Assembly: GCF_030272615.1 (NCBI RefSeq)
Contig: NC_081405.1
Location: 155,169,613-155,233,612, forward strand
Direction of reading: 5' to 3'
DNA from: Cryptomeria japonica
Taxonomy: Eukaryota > Streptophyta > Pinopsida > Cupressales > Cupressaceae
Length of the DNA: 64,000 nt
Of this stretch, positions 35,741 through 47,719 are shown piece by piece. Under the pieces are notes generated by a model. That model did not search any database. It had not been told where the DNA came from and was given only the letters and a program-made list of their open reading frames with translations. Position 1 is the stretch's first letter. Every line of letters starts with the position of its first letter. The translations under genes were made by a program, and so were the position numbers.

Positions 35741-36036
35741 CATGGGGGCTTCACTTAGTGAACTTGGGTTATAGCACGTGTGTTCATGGCATACTAAAGA
35801 ATCCCCCTATTTTCAAAAAATATTACCCTAAACTCCTTTTTTGTCACCCCCTCCCAATACACAACCCGAATTAAAAGCCCCCTATTTTCACCAAATATTG
35901 TATTTTTCATAGCCAAAATTAAAAACCCCCCTATTTTTATCAATAGGAAATATATTGTACCCTCATTTTTGGGATATTAAACCCCCCAATATGAATGCAC
36001 ATGATATAATATTGCCTAGCAAGTGAAGCCCCCATG
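35741..36036. mobile_element. 296-bp MITE with 16-bp inverted repeats and 8-bp target duplication (hAT type)
   Basis: The ends are perfect 16-bp terminal inverted repeats, CATGGGGGCTTCACTT and its complement. Both sides are flanked by the identical 8-mer TTTAATCA (35733-35740 and 36037-36044). An 8-bp duplication with CA...TG ends is the signature of hAT transposons. There is no coding capacity, so it is a non-autonomous MITE. Inside, CCCCCTATTTT recurs at about 35803, 35878 and 35926. It interrupts LINE-1 between the zf-RVT-like region and RNase H and is therefore younger than that LINE. Its termini and duplication are intact, which suggests a fairly recent insertion. Confidence 0.9.
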
Positions 36037-36039
36037 TTT

Positions 36040-36900
36040 AATCATCATAAACAAGTCATTAACAAATTTAGATTGTTCCTTAGAAAGGCAATTGTTTCTT
36101 TCCTTCCATAGCCCCCAACAAATAAAAGGGAGAATTTGCCTGTAGAGGTCTACAATTACTGGGTGGGAGAATGGACATAAGCTCCATGAATCCAAAAATT
36201 AATTCATATTTCCAGGGTTTAACCCAACAAACAACAAGAATAAAGAGAACAACTGACCATAGCTCCCAAGAAAAAGGGCAATGAAAAAAAAATGCTCTAT
36301 ACTTTCAACATGCTCATAATAGAGAGATAATCTATTGAAGAACATGAAACCCCTTCTGTTCATATTATCAATAGTGAGGATATTATGGTGAGAAATAATC
36401 CACTAGAAAATAATAATTTTATGGATTAGCTTTGGAATCCATACCTAGTCTCAATTGAAAGACTCTTGAGGAAGATATTTCAAAAATTATAAGTTGATTT
36501 CACATAATAGTTGCTAGAGGAGTTGGCCTTCCATATTATTTCATCCTCCCTATTTGTTGGATAAAGTAACATTCTCCCATTTGTTGGTAAAGAGAATCCA
36601 ATGCATTATCTCTATCATTCTAACAAGGGATATCATTAGATTAAATGTTATATAGCTGAGCTCCAAATTCTTTCCACCTCGGTGGTTCATTGTTCTAGTC
36701 CATATAATCATACAAAAAATTACCATTACATCTAATAAGGGCAAATTTGATATGCTGGAACCCATTAACATAGGATAAAGCAACATCCCCATTCCACACA
36801 TCATCCTTTTGATATGTTGGAACCCATTAACATAGGATAAAGTAACATCCCTATTCCACACATCCTCCTAAAGGAGGGTATTTTTTCCATTCCTAACCAA
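36040..36900 (-). pseudogene. LINE-1 ORF2 zf-RVT-like and linker region
   Basis: The minus-strand stretch between RT and RNase H includes WGLWKERNNCLSKEQSKF (about 36060-36120), matching the 'W-x-x-WKERN' block that precedes RNase H in plant L1 ORF2. A 62-bp tandem duplication (36749-36872) falls inside it. The reading frame is heavily broken. Confidence 0.6.
36749..36872. repeat. 62-bp tandem duplication within LINE-1
   Basis: The segment starting GATATGCTGGAACCCATTAA at 36749 is repeated from 36811 with four or five substitutions. It duplicates about 20 codons of the zf-RVT-side region and occurred after, or late in, the life of the element. Confidence 0.9.
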
Positions 36901-37299
36901 CATTCTATTACCTTGCTTGATAATGTTCCTTATCTTCAATAGATTGTTCCAAACCATAGATTCATGAGGGAGAGCAACATCATTAATAAAATAATTAGAT
37001 AACCCATTAGTTAGGTATTTAGCTCAAGTATAATTTGAACCCAATCCTTACCACCTTCTAGGGTTTGCCACCTTATTTTGGCCATAAGAGCTTTATAAAA
37101 GATCTTGATATGCTTGATTCCTAGACTGCCATGTTTCTTTGATTTTCACACCTTTCCCAACTGACAAGGGAGATTTGAGATTTTTTTTTCAGTTTTTATC
37201 CATAAAAATTTCCTCTAGATTTTCTCTATTTTTTCCACTAGGCTAGTAGGGATCTTAAAGAGGGATAAGTAGTAAACTAGAACAGTGTGTAAAGAAGCC

Positions 37300-38380
37300 T
37301 TCAATAGTTGAGGTTTCCCTACTTGAATAAGTTGCTTGCCTTTCTAGCCTAAAATATTCCTTTGGATTCTTTCAACAATGTAATTCCAAAAAATTATTGG
37401 CCGAGTTTTTAGAGAGAAGGAGAAGCCCAAGGTAGGAATCCAGGAGAGAAGTAGAGTTGCATCATAGAATATGAATAATTTTACACTAAGGTTAGGGGTG
37501 GTACGAAAGAAGTATAAATTACTTTTACTATAATTTATGTTTTGACCTAATATCAAAGCATATCCATTTAGGATTTCCTTCCACCAAAAAGGCTTCTCCA
37601 AAAATGATAGTGTCATCAACAAATTGTTGGTGAGATGGAGGCATAGTGGAAGATGCTTTAACACCTTTAATCAGATTAAGATCTAGGGACTTTTGAATAT
37701 CCTTCACAAAACCTTAGTAGAGATGATGAAAAGGTAGGGGGAAAGAGGATCCCCTTGACATTATACCCACATCCACAAAAGAGGTAGCCTCAAGGAGAGC
37801 CATTAACCAACACAAAACAAGAGGGGGTCATCATACATTCTATTAGTATTTTCAAAAATCTACTAGAGAACCCATATTTCTAGAGAACTTCAATAAGGAA
37901 TTTCCAAGAAACTATATCATAGGCTTTAGATATGTGCAATTTAAATAAAATTCCAAATTTCCTATTTTAATCCATAGAGTGAATTAGCTCATGAGTGGTG
38001 AAAGAAGAATTCAAAATGTGTCTTCCCTTACCAAAATCTTTTTGGTTAGGAGAGATCATCTTATCCAACACCAATTTTAGCCTATTAACCGACATGTTAG
38101 AGATAATCTTATATAGAGTGTTACATAAACTAATAAGTAAATAATCTATCATAGAAGTAGCATTCTTAGATTTGGGAATCAATGCAGTGAAAGTAGCATT
38201 AACCTGTTTAAGTAATTTACCTATTTTGAAGAAATCATAGATAATATTATAGACATCATCAACAATCATTTCCCATAAGTCTTGGAAGAAGGCTGGGGGA
38301 AACCCATTTGGGCCGAGGGCTTTGAAAGCTCCAAAGGAGAAAATAATATCTTTGATTTCTTGAAAGGTAATAGGCTACAA
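37300..38380 (-). pseudogene. LINE-1 ORF2 reverse transcriptase
   Basis: Minus-strand landmarks in order are: NATFTALIPKSKN and LISLCNTLYKIISN (around 38200-38080), KGRHILNSSFTTHELIHSMD (about 38040-37967), FKLHISKAYDIVSWKFL with the first catalytic Asp (about 37940-37900), and FVDDTIIFGEAF with the catalytic Asp pair (about 37600-37625). LGQNINYSKSNLYF (37540-37510) and the LGFSF block follow. The catalytic residues are still present although several stops interrupt the frame. Confidence 0.88.
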
Positions 38381-38998
38381 CAAATTATTTAGGTCTTGTT
38401 CCTCAATAAGTTTGGGAATAGCTTCAAGTATTTCCTTCATATCCCTGTTAAGATTATACTTATTGGCTTGAACATCAAAAAACAAGGAAGCAACAATCTC
38501 ATCTATCTCTCTTTCCTCCATAGCCACAATACTGTCTTCTTTTTGAAGGCTACAAATTTTATTCCTTATTTTATGTTTCATAGTAGATTAGTGAAAGAAT
38601 TTAGTGTTTCTATTGCCTTCCATAAGCCATTGGTTCCTTGACTTTTGTTTCCAAAAAAACTCTTCTTCTTTTGATAATTTAAACCATTGTGTTCTCAATT
38701 ATCTTTCCTCCACACAAAGATTCATTGCATCATTTCTATTATCCAGTTCCATAGAATGTTGGATTTTATTTGGCTTATCCTCAATAACCTTTTTTCTATA
38801 GAAATATGTTCCCAAAAGAGATTTTATTCCACGTTTTACCTTTTTCCTTAATGAGTTTAAGTTTTTGGAAAAATTTGAACATAGGGGTACCATTAAATGG
38901 GGTATTCCACCATTGTTTAATTAGAATCCTAAAATTAGGGTGGAAGGTCCACACAATTCCATACCTAAAAGGAAAAGGGCCTTTTCTAGAATTATCTC

Positions 38999-39986
38999 CT
39001 AGGTAAGAAGGATGCCATTGTAGTCTGAACCTACCTTTGGGAGAGCCTTAAGGGAAAGATTTGCATAGATATCCCAACTATTAGAAATCATAAATTGATC
39101 TAGGTTGACTTGGATTTGATGGTTACCTTGGTGTCTATTGGACCAAGTGTACATAACTCTTTCAAGGTCAATATCCATGACAACGATAAAGTTAGCCAGA
39201 TTTATCATACTATCATTAAAATCCTCTGTTCCACCATATTTTTCAAAAGGGAACAATGACGTATTAAAATCACCACCAAGAATCCAAGCCTCATGGGAAA
39301 AACTATTGATAAGATTAGGTAGAGCATTCCAAAGTTCAACTCTCATAGATTTAACATTAGTAGCATATATATTCAAAAAATTCCACTCTTGATTGGTTGC
39401 AAGATCCTCAAAATAAATAGATAGGCTATTTTAAGAGACATGCTTAGTGCTTCTAGTTAACCTTGCAAGGTTCCACATGGTTGCCAAACAACCTGAGGAT
39501 TTTCTGTATTATTTACTGAAAAATCAGTTTTTGGCCAAATTGATTTAACCACATTAGAGAAAGAATGCAACTTCATTTTTTTCTATATTGAAGATAGTAT
39601 ACCAAAAAAGTTACAATATATGTCAAGTTTGCTCGGACATAACTAAAACAATGAACAAAATACAAATGACTACCACCCAAAAATACTAGTCTATCCCTCT
39701 ACTTGAAATGTTTTGTAACTTGAAATACACAAGAAAGATCAAATGATTTAAGATGCATCACTAGATTGAATACTATGGGTCATTCTAGACCCATGACCCA
39801 CTTATCTTATTACTGCATTCTACTTTGTCACAATCATAAGCCCCTAATGGGGGTTCAATGTTTGTAGCTTCATTTTATTTCCTGAAGTAACAAAATATCA
39901 ACTTTTTTCTCCAAAAGAGTGAATTTGAAAATATGATGCTTGACATGGCTATTCAACCCCCTTATATTTTAAGAAAGGATCTTCAT
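38999..39986 (-). pseudogene. LINE-1 ORF2 N-terminal endonuclease
   Basis: ORF2 most likely starts at the ATG at 39986, reading MKILS, then a stop where plant L1 elements have Trp (the SWN motif), then NIRGLNS. VDILLLQEIK supplies the Glu. NIYATNVKSMRVELWNAL, then GGDFNTSLFPFEKYGG (catalytic Asp and Asn), YTWSNRHQGN, and the degenerate SDH block (SDYNG) follow down to 38999. This is the APE-type endonuclease that nicks target DNA. The middle part (39460-39820) is poorly preserved. Confidence 0.85.
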
Positions 39987-39999
39987 TAAGAGATCACAA

Positions 40000-41758
40000 C
40001 AAGACTACTCTATCTATAGTAGCAGGGGATCTCAGTTGGGAATCCTAGATTAACATTTTTTCTTTTTAGATTATGAGAGGATATCCAAGGTTCTTTGTCT
40101 CTCCTTGGCTATTTCCTTTTCTATATCCCTATTCCTTATTCCAATTTTCAAGGGGTTCCCCAACTACCTTCAACGCCGTCATCTAGTTTCTTTTTCTTTT
40201 TAGGTTTCTCAGTAAACTAAGTCCATTCCACCTCCAAGTCCTATTCATCCACTTTAGATATTAATTTTATTTTGAGGGGGAGTAGAAGAAAACCTCCAAA
40301 GCTCTAAGTTTTCATTAAGGTTTTTAACTCCTTTCAATTGAATAATCGCACTCTCTTGATTGAACTTTCCCTCCATCAGGAAAGAATAAATGTTTAGGAC
40401 ATTCTCTAGCAACACCTTTGGAGCTTCCTTGTCCACTTCTTCCTCAACCTCCTTCTATTTTTACAACTCACCATCCTTCAAAGTTTGATTTTCTCCAAGA
40501 CTTTTAGCATCTTTAGTTTGAGAATCAAATGAAACATTCAAATCAACTATTTCATCCAATTGGTTTACAATACTATCCTATTGATAAGATGTATATACAT
40601 GCATCTCCTAGGGTTTCTTCAACTTACTCCTGCCAATAGGATATTCATATTCTATTGATTTGTCCATTTTAGTAGAAATCTCAACATCAATATTGAGTAT
40701 TAGTGAAACATCCCCCAATTGAGATTCAATTCATTTCTAAAACTTACCAGTCATAACATTTACATTAGCCATATTTCCATTATCACTTTAGTCCAAATAA
40801 ACTTCACTCTTTTCTTGTAACTTACTGCCACAGTTTCAATAATAGGCCTAATCTCATTATCACATTGAGGAGGATTAACATCTTACATAGGGGGAATCCT
40901 CTTATGTCATTGGACATAGTTCAATCATGGATTTAAGGTGACCATATTTCCTAAAGTTAGTGCAGTAGGTGTGAACATTCTCATATTCTATGGGCTCTAA
41001 CCTATAGCCCATTATAGATTTCAATATTAATCGACACATTAACACAGAGTATAGAAAAAACAGCCTAGACTCTTGTTGTGTGATTTTGTCAACTACTAGG
41101 AGATGCTCAAAAGAGTTAGAAATCCCCCTAAAAAACACCAATATTCTAGAATTTTATTAGAAGGGCGGTGAGCAAGATCCAAGTCGGGGTCATAAAACCT
41201 CCACCATATGATCAAAACTAGGTTTCCATTTGCATAAGGGCAGGAAGTTATGATAACTTCCAAAGGACCACGACCCTCTAGTTAAAATTTTAATCAGATC
41301 TTCTTCAATCACAAAGCTAAATAGGAATAAACCATGTGCCATAGTAGATATCTTAACAATAGCCTAAGTTAAAGACCAAGCAAAGTCAAATCATTTCCTA
41401 ACTTGGTCAATAGAAGGGAAAAAGTCCAGAAACTTAACAATTAGCAAGAGTCTCATCTTAGCAATAGCTGCATTCAGATTTTTGTCAAGAACCTCCACTT
41501 CAAACCCGTGAACTTTATAGGATGGCTCAAGTACATCCAAAGAAGCAACAACACCCATTTTGGTAGGGCTACTGCCAATCAAATTTGCAACAAAGGAGAC
41601 AGGATCCTCCTTTGCAAAGAATGACCCCAAAGAATACGACGGAGAGAAAGGAGAGCTCCCCCTTGGCTATTGCAATCAAGAGAACTTTTACCATTTCGAG
41701 GAATATTCACACTTCTTGAGGAAACTCGTGAAGAACCCCCGTCGATAGGAACATCCAT
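40000..41758 (-). pseudogene. LINE-1 ORF1 (DUF4283-like RNA-binding protein with zinc knuckle)
   Basis: The likely start is the ATG at 41758 (MDVPIDGGSSRVSSRSV). A DUF4283-like part follows: VLDKNLNAAIAKMRLLLIVK, FFPSIDQVRK, MAHGLFLFSF, and EEDLIKILTRGSWSF. A zinc-knuckle segment comes next (CTNFRKYGHLKSMIELCP, near 40920-40980), in which the expected second Cys reads Phe. The C-terminal third (to about 40000) is Ser/Glu-rich and unstructured. The product would coat LINE RNA. Stops and at least one frame change break it. Confidence 0.78.
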
Positions 41759-41835
41759 TAGTACAATAACCAACAAATAGAAAACCATAACCCTAAACCC
41801 TAGTGCTCTTGAGTGAAAAAATATTAAAGATTTCC

Positions 41836-44800
41836 TAGTGTTACAACCTTTCTTTGATACCAATTGTGATGCACACATTTTTACAAGGTAAAACACTAAG
41901 AGAAATGTTATAGGTCTCATAATGTTAGGCATTTAAAGAAGAATGAAACATTTCTTTTAATGTTATTAATTACTTTTAATGTGCTTAGGTGAATCTTAGT
42001 TGTATATGATTCATGTTTCATCCCATAATTGAATGTGTACTTACATGCTTGAGTTTATATATCTTCATATTTGTGCATATTGTTAAAAGTACCAATGTGG
42101 ATGTCTCTAAATTCTTTGAATTGCACCCATAAGTATTACAATTTTTTTTTGTTGAGGTCACCTACATCAACTTAAGGTGACATGGTGAACGCAAAATTAT
42201 TTGCAATAATGTCTGGGCATTTTAATATGAGGAAAGCTTGTATAATTTAATTACATCTAGTGACTACATATTAGGATATTGGCATGATCTTGGTGTTGTA
42301 AATGGTCTAGATAGTACCATAATAAGTGATTAAAATACTAAGAAAGAATAATTATTCTTTATCATAACTCCCATATGTGAATAGCTTATCCTTTCCATTT
42401 AATCCTTACTATAATATTTTATAGTACAAATTCCCATCTCTTCATAATTAATTAAGAGGAAAGTTAACTTGTGGTTGATTTAAATCATATATTTTATTAT
42501 CATAGATTTATATATATGGGATTTTATTCCCTTAAAGGTGGGATGTGCAAAAACTAATTAAAATTTACACAAAATTAGATAACAATAATGGTTACTCAAA
42601 TGACTAAATAGGCTTTTCTAATACTCCAACATATCCCCTCAAAGCACTTTGCTACTAAATGTCAATTTCATTCAGGATTACAGAATCTTTGATTTCACGA
42701 ACCAAAAATTATTTTCTTAATTTAAAAATACTATAAAATTATCACACGAATCCATGAAATTATAATTAGAATATTTATATAGACTACCATTAGAAATGAA
42801 CTCATTATTTTAAATGTAACTAAAACTTCATTTACATTGTAAAATATCTCTTAGTTTAATGAAAGATAAATTCATATCATGGTAGAAATTGTTAAACTAT
42901 ATTGAGAGATTGTATGATTATAGGTTCAACAAGGATTTGAGTTACATGATTTTGTATGTCTTCATTTGAAATACTAAAACTATCTATCTCCTTGTAGAAC
43001 TGTAGTTAACCTCTTGTGATTTCATAAGCATAATCCTTGCTACAAGTTGGAACACCATAATTTTTCAAGTACTTTCAATTTAATTCTTTGAGTTGTTCAT
43101 CCAATAAATACTTAATGTAATCCAAGGCATCTTTCTAAGTGGATCCTAGATTATCTCCTTTTTAACATGCTAGTGATGTTTTTTTTTTTTTCCTCAATCT
43201 ATCTCACCCTTCACAAACAAGGATTTAAGTTCAAAGTAAAATAAATAAATTATGCTCATATCAAACCCAATATTTCATTTTATGAGTATACATAGAATAT
43301 CATACATGTTAAATACGAAATTATTGCAGACCTTAAAGGATTTAATATCACACCTAAATCTAATGCTTAAACTTACAAGATCATTGAATTTTGATGGATA
43401 ATCAATATTTTGAAGAATATTTTCTAAAAGAATCCGATCTATTGTTAACAAAGGTTGCAATGTGGTTGCATGAGTCCTTGAACTAATTGTTCCATTCTCA
43501 ATTTGTTCTACCAAAATCAAAGAATGACTTGTAACAAGTGACTCAACTTCTTGCATCATAACATCGATATATGCTTCTCACTACATAAAAAATATATTTT
43601 TAAATAAAAAGCAATTATATATATATTAATTTATTAAAAAATCTAAAACTAAATTTAACACCATTTTAAGTACTAAAAGATAAATAATCCGCTAAAATAT
43701 ACACTACCACAAAATAATTTCAAAAAATTAACAAATTTGATAATATTCTAAGAAAAATAATATCATAAACTATAAAAGCACTAACACTAGTTCCCAAATA
43801 CTTTTGTTAATTTTTTACTAGAAATTTGATATAATAGATATAGGAAAGATTAGGCAACAACTAAATAAACCTATATAAGGATGTTATTTTTTAAATAAAT
43901 CTACAACGTGAGCCTATTAAACTTTTTATTATTATAAACCTAGTTATTGATTCCGCATTTAATAAAATTAAGATGTATGTGTGCAAGAAAATTATGTCAT
44001 AAAAGAAGAAATGAAAATAGCTAAATAAAAAATTTCACATATAAAGAAGATGAATTAAAATATTTAGTGAAATTGAAGGTTATAAAATATGAAATCAATC
44101 ATTTTAAGATAAATATGAAATCAATCATTTTAAGATTAATATGAATCTATAAGTAAAAACTATAAAAAAAAGATATATGTTAAGATCTAACATTATGAAG
44201 TATGTGAAAAAACATAAAATTAAAATAATAGTTAATGTTTGGGGTCTAGAAAAATTGATGATGTATTGTATGTATTTGTAAAATAGTTAAAGTAAATATT
44301 CTGTGAAAGATAAATTTTATTCTAAAATAAGAAAAATCATATCCATATTGCATCTTTAGAGGGAATGAGAGTATCTCGGCCTTGAATCTTTTCAGCTTCT
44401 CCATCCATTTGGTTGTTTGTCTAATACAATATCATATATATAACTTTCATATATTTAGGAAGATGGCTATATCTAGAAGTTGGATCTTACCTAAGAGTCA
44501 CATAGAAGATTATTATCACAATCTTATAGAGATGTATTTTTAGATATATCTACATAAATTATGATTTAATGCTTATTTCTTGATAGCCTATGTGAAGAGT
44601 TTCAATTTAAATGTTGCATATGTTCTTATATATCATCTAAGTATATTGCAATTGCAAAGAACTTTGCTAGGTCATATCTAAATGCAAAATATCTCTCATC
44701 CTCACAAATTGCACATGTCATAAAAAAATATTCTACATGATCGTGGCGACTAAATTTCAATTCAGACAAACCAGACTCCCCTCACCATCTAAAATACAAC

Positions 44801-45137
44801 CAATTAATAAATAATCACATAAAACCTCAATTACCCAAAATTACTAACAAACTTATTCTTTATAAAACTTAAATATAAAAAGTAGTAAAAATAAAATTAA
44901 GTATGTTGTCAATGGACCACTGGTCTACTCATGATGAGCCCACCAGAAATCAAATCTTGTTGAATGCAAGACTCACTGAATTCGGTGAAAAGTTTCTCAT
45001 TGCCCACCATCCTAAACAGTCAATTATCTTAATATTTTTAACTCAAAGGTAAAATGGTATCCAAAACCCATGAATTGAAAATACATTAATATCAAGTGAA
45101 CCCAAAATTCAGATGAAATATAAGTTAAAATGTTCCT
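41836..45137. other. AT-rich intergenic sequence, no gene recognised
   Basis: About 3.3 kb of AT-rich sequence. At 41853-41864 a TTTGATACCAAT word is followed by TG, resembling a minus-strand LTR/primer-site boundary, but no partner LTR is seen. A 94-codon minus-strand frame at 43275-43559 has no domain that I recognise. A small perfect tandem repeat lies at 44085-44136. Confidence 0.5.
44085..44136. repeat. 26-bp unit, two perfect tandem copies
   Basis: AAATATGAAATCAATCATTT plus TAAGAT occurs twice back to back (44085-44110, 44111-44136) without mismatch. Confidence 0.95.
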
Positions 45138-45276
45138 TGTTTTCACAATCAGATTTATGTAAAAACTTTTGAGGTATTTACATTTAAAACAAAGATTATA
45201 CCTATAGAAACATGATATCTATGGAGTCTAAGAATCCTAAAACTCAAGGCCGTGATGTTGAGATCTCTTTGGCATT
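45138..45276. repeat. 139-bp direct repeat, left copy (flanks LINE-2 unit)
   Basis: Runs from TGTTTTCACAATC to CTTTGGCATT. It matches 57468-57606 with three substitutions, and the two copies exactly bracket the unit formed by the duplicated flank and LINE-2. It is either an unusually long target-site duplication or the trace of a duplication breakpoint. Confidence 0.93.
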
Positions 45277-45986
45277 GAATTTGGTGTTCTACTTTTCCTA
45301 CGTGCGTTGAAATAGGAACCATGTCATGTTTGGAAAAGTTTAATAATAATTGATGAATCTTGGTACGTCGAAATGTAGGGAAGAACATGCTTTGGTTGGT
45401 TGATGAGTGTTTTATTGGCATGCGTTTAATATCCATTTAATGCAACCCTAAGAAATAATGATGGGGAAAAACCAAAACCCTATGAAACAAGTGTCACATA
45501 GTGGCTAGTAATTGCCATTTAGATTTGTAATAGTAATTGAGTATGTTTTTTTCAAACAATTATCAAATAGAAGAGATTAATAATTTTGTAACCATAACTT
45601 TAATTGAATCCTAACCTTAATTAAGTTGAAATCTTATTTGAACCCTAACTATAATACTGATTGAATATTAATTATAAATTTAATTGAATCCTAAATTTAA
45701 TGCATAATAATCCATAACCTAAATTGAACACTAATCTTAACCCTTATCCAACCATATTTTGACTCTAATAAAAGTCATGTCTCTAATTCCAATTAGAACT
45801 TCAATCTTAATTAAATTGTATTCCAAACCTCTTTGAATCCTAACCATAATTTAACCCTAACACTAAATCAAAAGTTTTACCTATATGCCTAATTGATCCT
45901 TAACCCTAACTCCAATTTAATTTTATACCTAACCCTTACCCTAATTAAATCCTTACCCTAACCATGTTTGAACTATAACCATAATT
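45277..45986. repeat. 710-bp flank shared with 58436-59145, including a degenerate telomere-like tract
   Basis: This segment is repeated at 58436-59145 with about 5% differences and no large gap. From about 45590 it consists of loosely repeated words such as AACCCTAA, CCTAACC and TTAATTGAATCC, like decayed (CCCTAAA)n plant telomere repeat mixed with AT-rich spacers. It ends AACTATAACCATAATT (45971-45986), the target sequence used by the LINE. A minus-strand open frame (45155-45436), partly shared with the other copy, has no recognisable domain. Confidence 0.9.
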
Positions 45987-46319
45987 GAAAAGGGACCCCA
46001 AATATATGAAAATGATGGCTCTGCATTTGCGTGGGTGTCGTGCTAGGGCCGATGTGCCCTATCCTATGTCCTGTACTCTGCTTGCTTCATTCCAGGGGAG
46101 GGGGGGGTTCTTGTTTGTTGGGGGTTGGTTTTTGCTTGCCTATGGTCGGGTTTTCTGGGTTGCTGCAGGGTTTTATTGCAACCCTTTTCTGTTTCTTCTG
46201 CTTTGGGTTGCTGTTAGGGGTGTTTGGGGTTTTGGGGTTGGGTTTTCTGCCCCTTTTCTTTTTCTTCTTTTGGTATTTTCCCTAGGTCCATGGAGAATAG
46301 AAGATTATCCTCTTCTTAG
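45987..46319 (+). other. LINE-2 5' leader
   Basis: A G/T-rich leader before ORF1, almost identical to 59146-59479. Open frames across it encode low-complexity Phe/Gly/Leu/Trp sequence that differs in frame between the two copies, so I regard it as non-coding. Plant L1 leaders usually hold an internal promoter; no specific element is identifiable. Confidence 0.6.
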
Positions 46320-47711
46320 ATGATCTCTGGAGATCTGGATATGGTGGATCTGTCTCATTTTATGCATGCATGTGGAAAGGAACACATTAGTCATTCCCAA
46401 TCAGGGGTGGGCATCTCTTCTTCGAAATAGCCTTTTTGCATGAAAAAGGTGAATGGTTGTTTGGAGAGATCCCAAGATCGTCCAGTTTTGGTTATTCAAC
46501 CTAAGCAAATTTTAGAGGATGTTGAATATTGGTGCAATCATGCTCTCATATGAAAATTTATCGGTCTTCACCTCTCTATACCTATTTTAGAGTCTTGGGC
46601 ACGCCGTGTCTAGAATCTTGAAGGAGACATGGAGCTACTAATGGCAGCCAAAAACTATTTTCTGGTTTTTTTTTCCAACCTGGTAGACATGAAAAAGACT
46701 TTTGAGAGTCAGCCTTATTTTTTCAACTAGGTGGGACTCTTTATCCTTGGCATATTGGCTTTAATTCTACTGAGGAGCTTCCTTCTCATGTACCCATGTG
46801 GATCTAATTGCCAAGGCTTCCATTGGAATTCTAGAGAGAAGATATTCTTCACTCAATCTCACTACTTCTTGGTAAACCTATGGGTTCAACATCACAAACT
46901 CAAGATCGAAAGGTAATTTCCTATGCTCGTATGTGTAGAAGTTGATTTCAATAATCCTTTGCTAGACTCTATGGAAATTTGTTTGGGGACATCTTCTTGG
47001 ATCCAACAGCTGGACTATGAGACCATGCCATTTAGATGCAAAATTTGTCATGAATATGGTCATTTACAACAGAGATGTCCTAGAAATAAATCTTCTAAAC
47101 TGACTATTTTCGATCCTCCTCACTCTATTCTGGGGGAAGATAAGCGGATAGCCCCTATGCCTAATGGTCCTGATGATAAAGATGGCTTCATTCCTATCAA
47201 ACCTTAGAATAAAGACAAAGAAAAGAAGAGAACCTGGTTGGATAGGAAAAATGATGTCACTCTAAATAGGTTTGATGTTCTAGACGATTTGGTCCAAGAG
47301 GAAGGAGTTCCAGTTGAAATGTCCTTGGGTGCCCAATTTCAGCATGAGGTGCTAGATGGGAATTCCAAGAAAGAGGATCGGGCCCTATCTTTGGAGAATC
47401 AATAGGATGTTCAAATGGTTATGGATTTGCCTTCCCATGTTCAGGACAACATACATCTTAGTGGGTCACACATCCCTAAACATGCAGTGGTCATGGCATC
47501 TACTCCTCCTTCCACTATACTAGCCTCTGGTTCTGTGAACAGTAACAAAGCCTTGCTTGTTTTAGGCTTGCAGCAGAAGACCCTCAAAAAGGGTTCTTTA
47601 GACAAACCTTTAAGGAGTGGACAAAAAATGGATCAGGAAAAGGTTAAGCTTATTGGTGATACTTTGGTTGAGTCGGGGTCTGTGAAGCCCATTGATTCCC
47701 ACTTCTCTTAA
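46320..47711 (+). pseudogene. LINE-2 ORF1 (DUF4283-like domain and CCHC knuckle)
   Basis: The start ATG at 46320 (MISGDLDMVDLSHFMHACGK) is chosen because LINE-3 shares it at 59480. The frame runs 464 codons to the TAA at 47709-47711 with about seven in-frame stops. A DUF4283-like part (about codons 60-200; LLMAAKNYFLVFFSNL) is followed by VCVEVDFNNPLLDSMEICLG and a canonical knuckle CKICHEYGHLQQRC (47037-47078). A Ser/Pro/Lys-rich tail completes it. The product would bind LINE RNA. In LINE-3 the frame reads three codons further and overlaps ORF2 by ATGA. Confidence 0.85.
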
Positions 47712-47719
47712 CCACATAA

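Larger units (their letters stand above)
35150..41835 (-). mobile_element. LINE-1: old L1-type LINE, ORF1 and ORF2 with RNase H
   Basis: A near full-length minus-strand non-LTR retrotransposon of about 6.7 kb, including a later 296-bp MITE. ORF1 (about 41758 to 40000) encodes a DUF4283-like domain and a zinc knuckle. ORF2 (39986 to about 35200) has apurinic endonuclease, RT, zf-RVT-like region and RNase H. A telo-box-like CCCTAAACCCTA lies just upstream of ORF1 (41790-41803). Both ORFs carry many stops and shifts, so it is dead. I see no clear poly(A) or target duplication, so the 3' limit is approximate. Confidence 0.88.

Noticed and set aside
39770-39798. Short hairpin (ATGGGTC/GACCCAT) in the endonuclease region of LINE-1
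   Set aside because: The 7-bp stem is within chance expectation for a window of this size, and no insertion boundary or duplication accompanies it.
43275-43559. 94-codon minus-strand frame
   Set aside because: Composition is plausible for protein, but no domain, no start context and no neighbouring exons are seen; AT-rich sequence gives frames of this size by chance.
45985-46323. 112-codon frame at the start of LINE-2
   Set aside because: The other LINE copy reads a different frame across the same leader, and the product is low-complexity Phe/Gly/Leu, so it is taken as untranslated leader.
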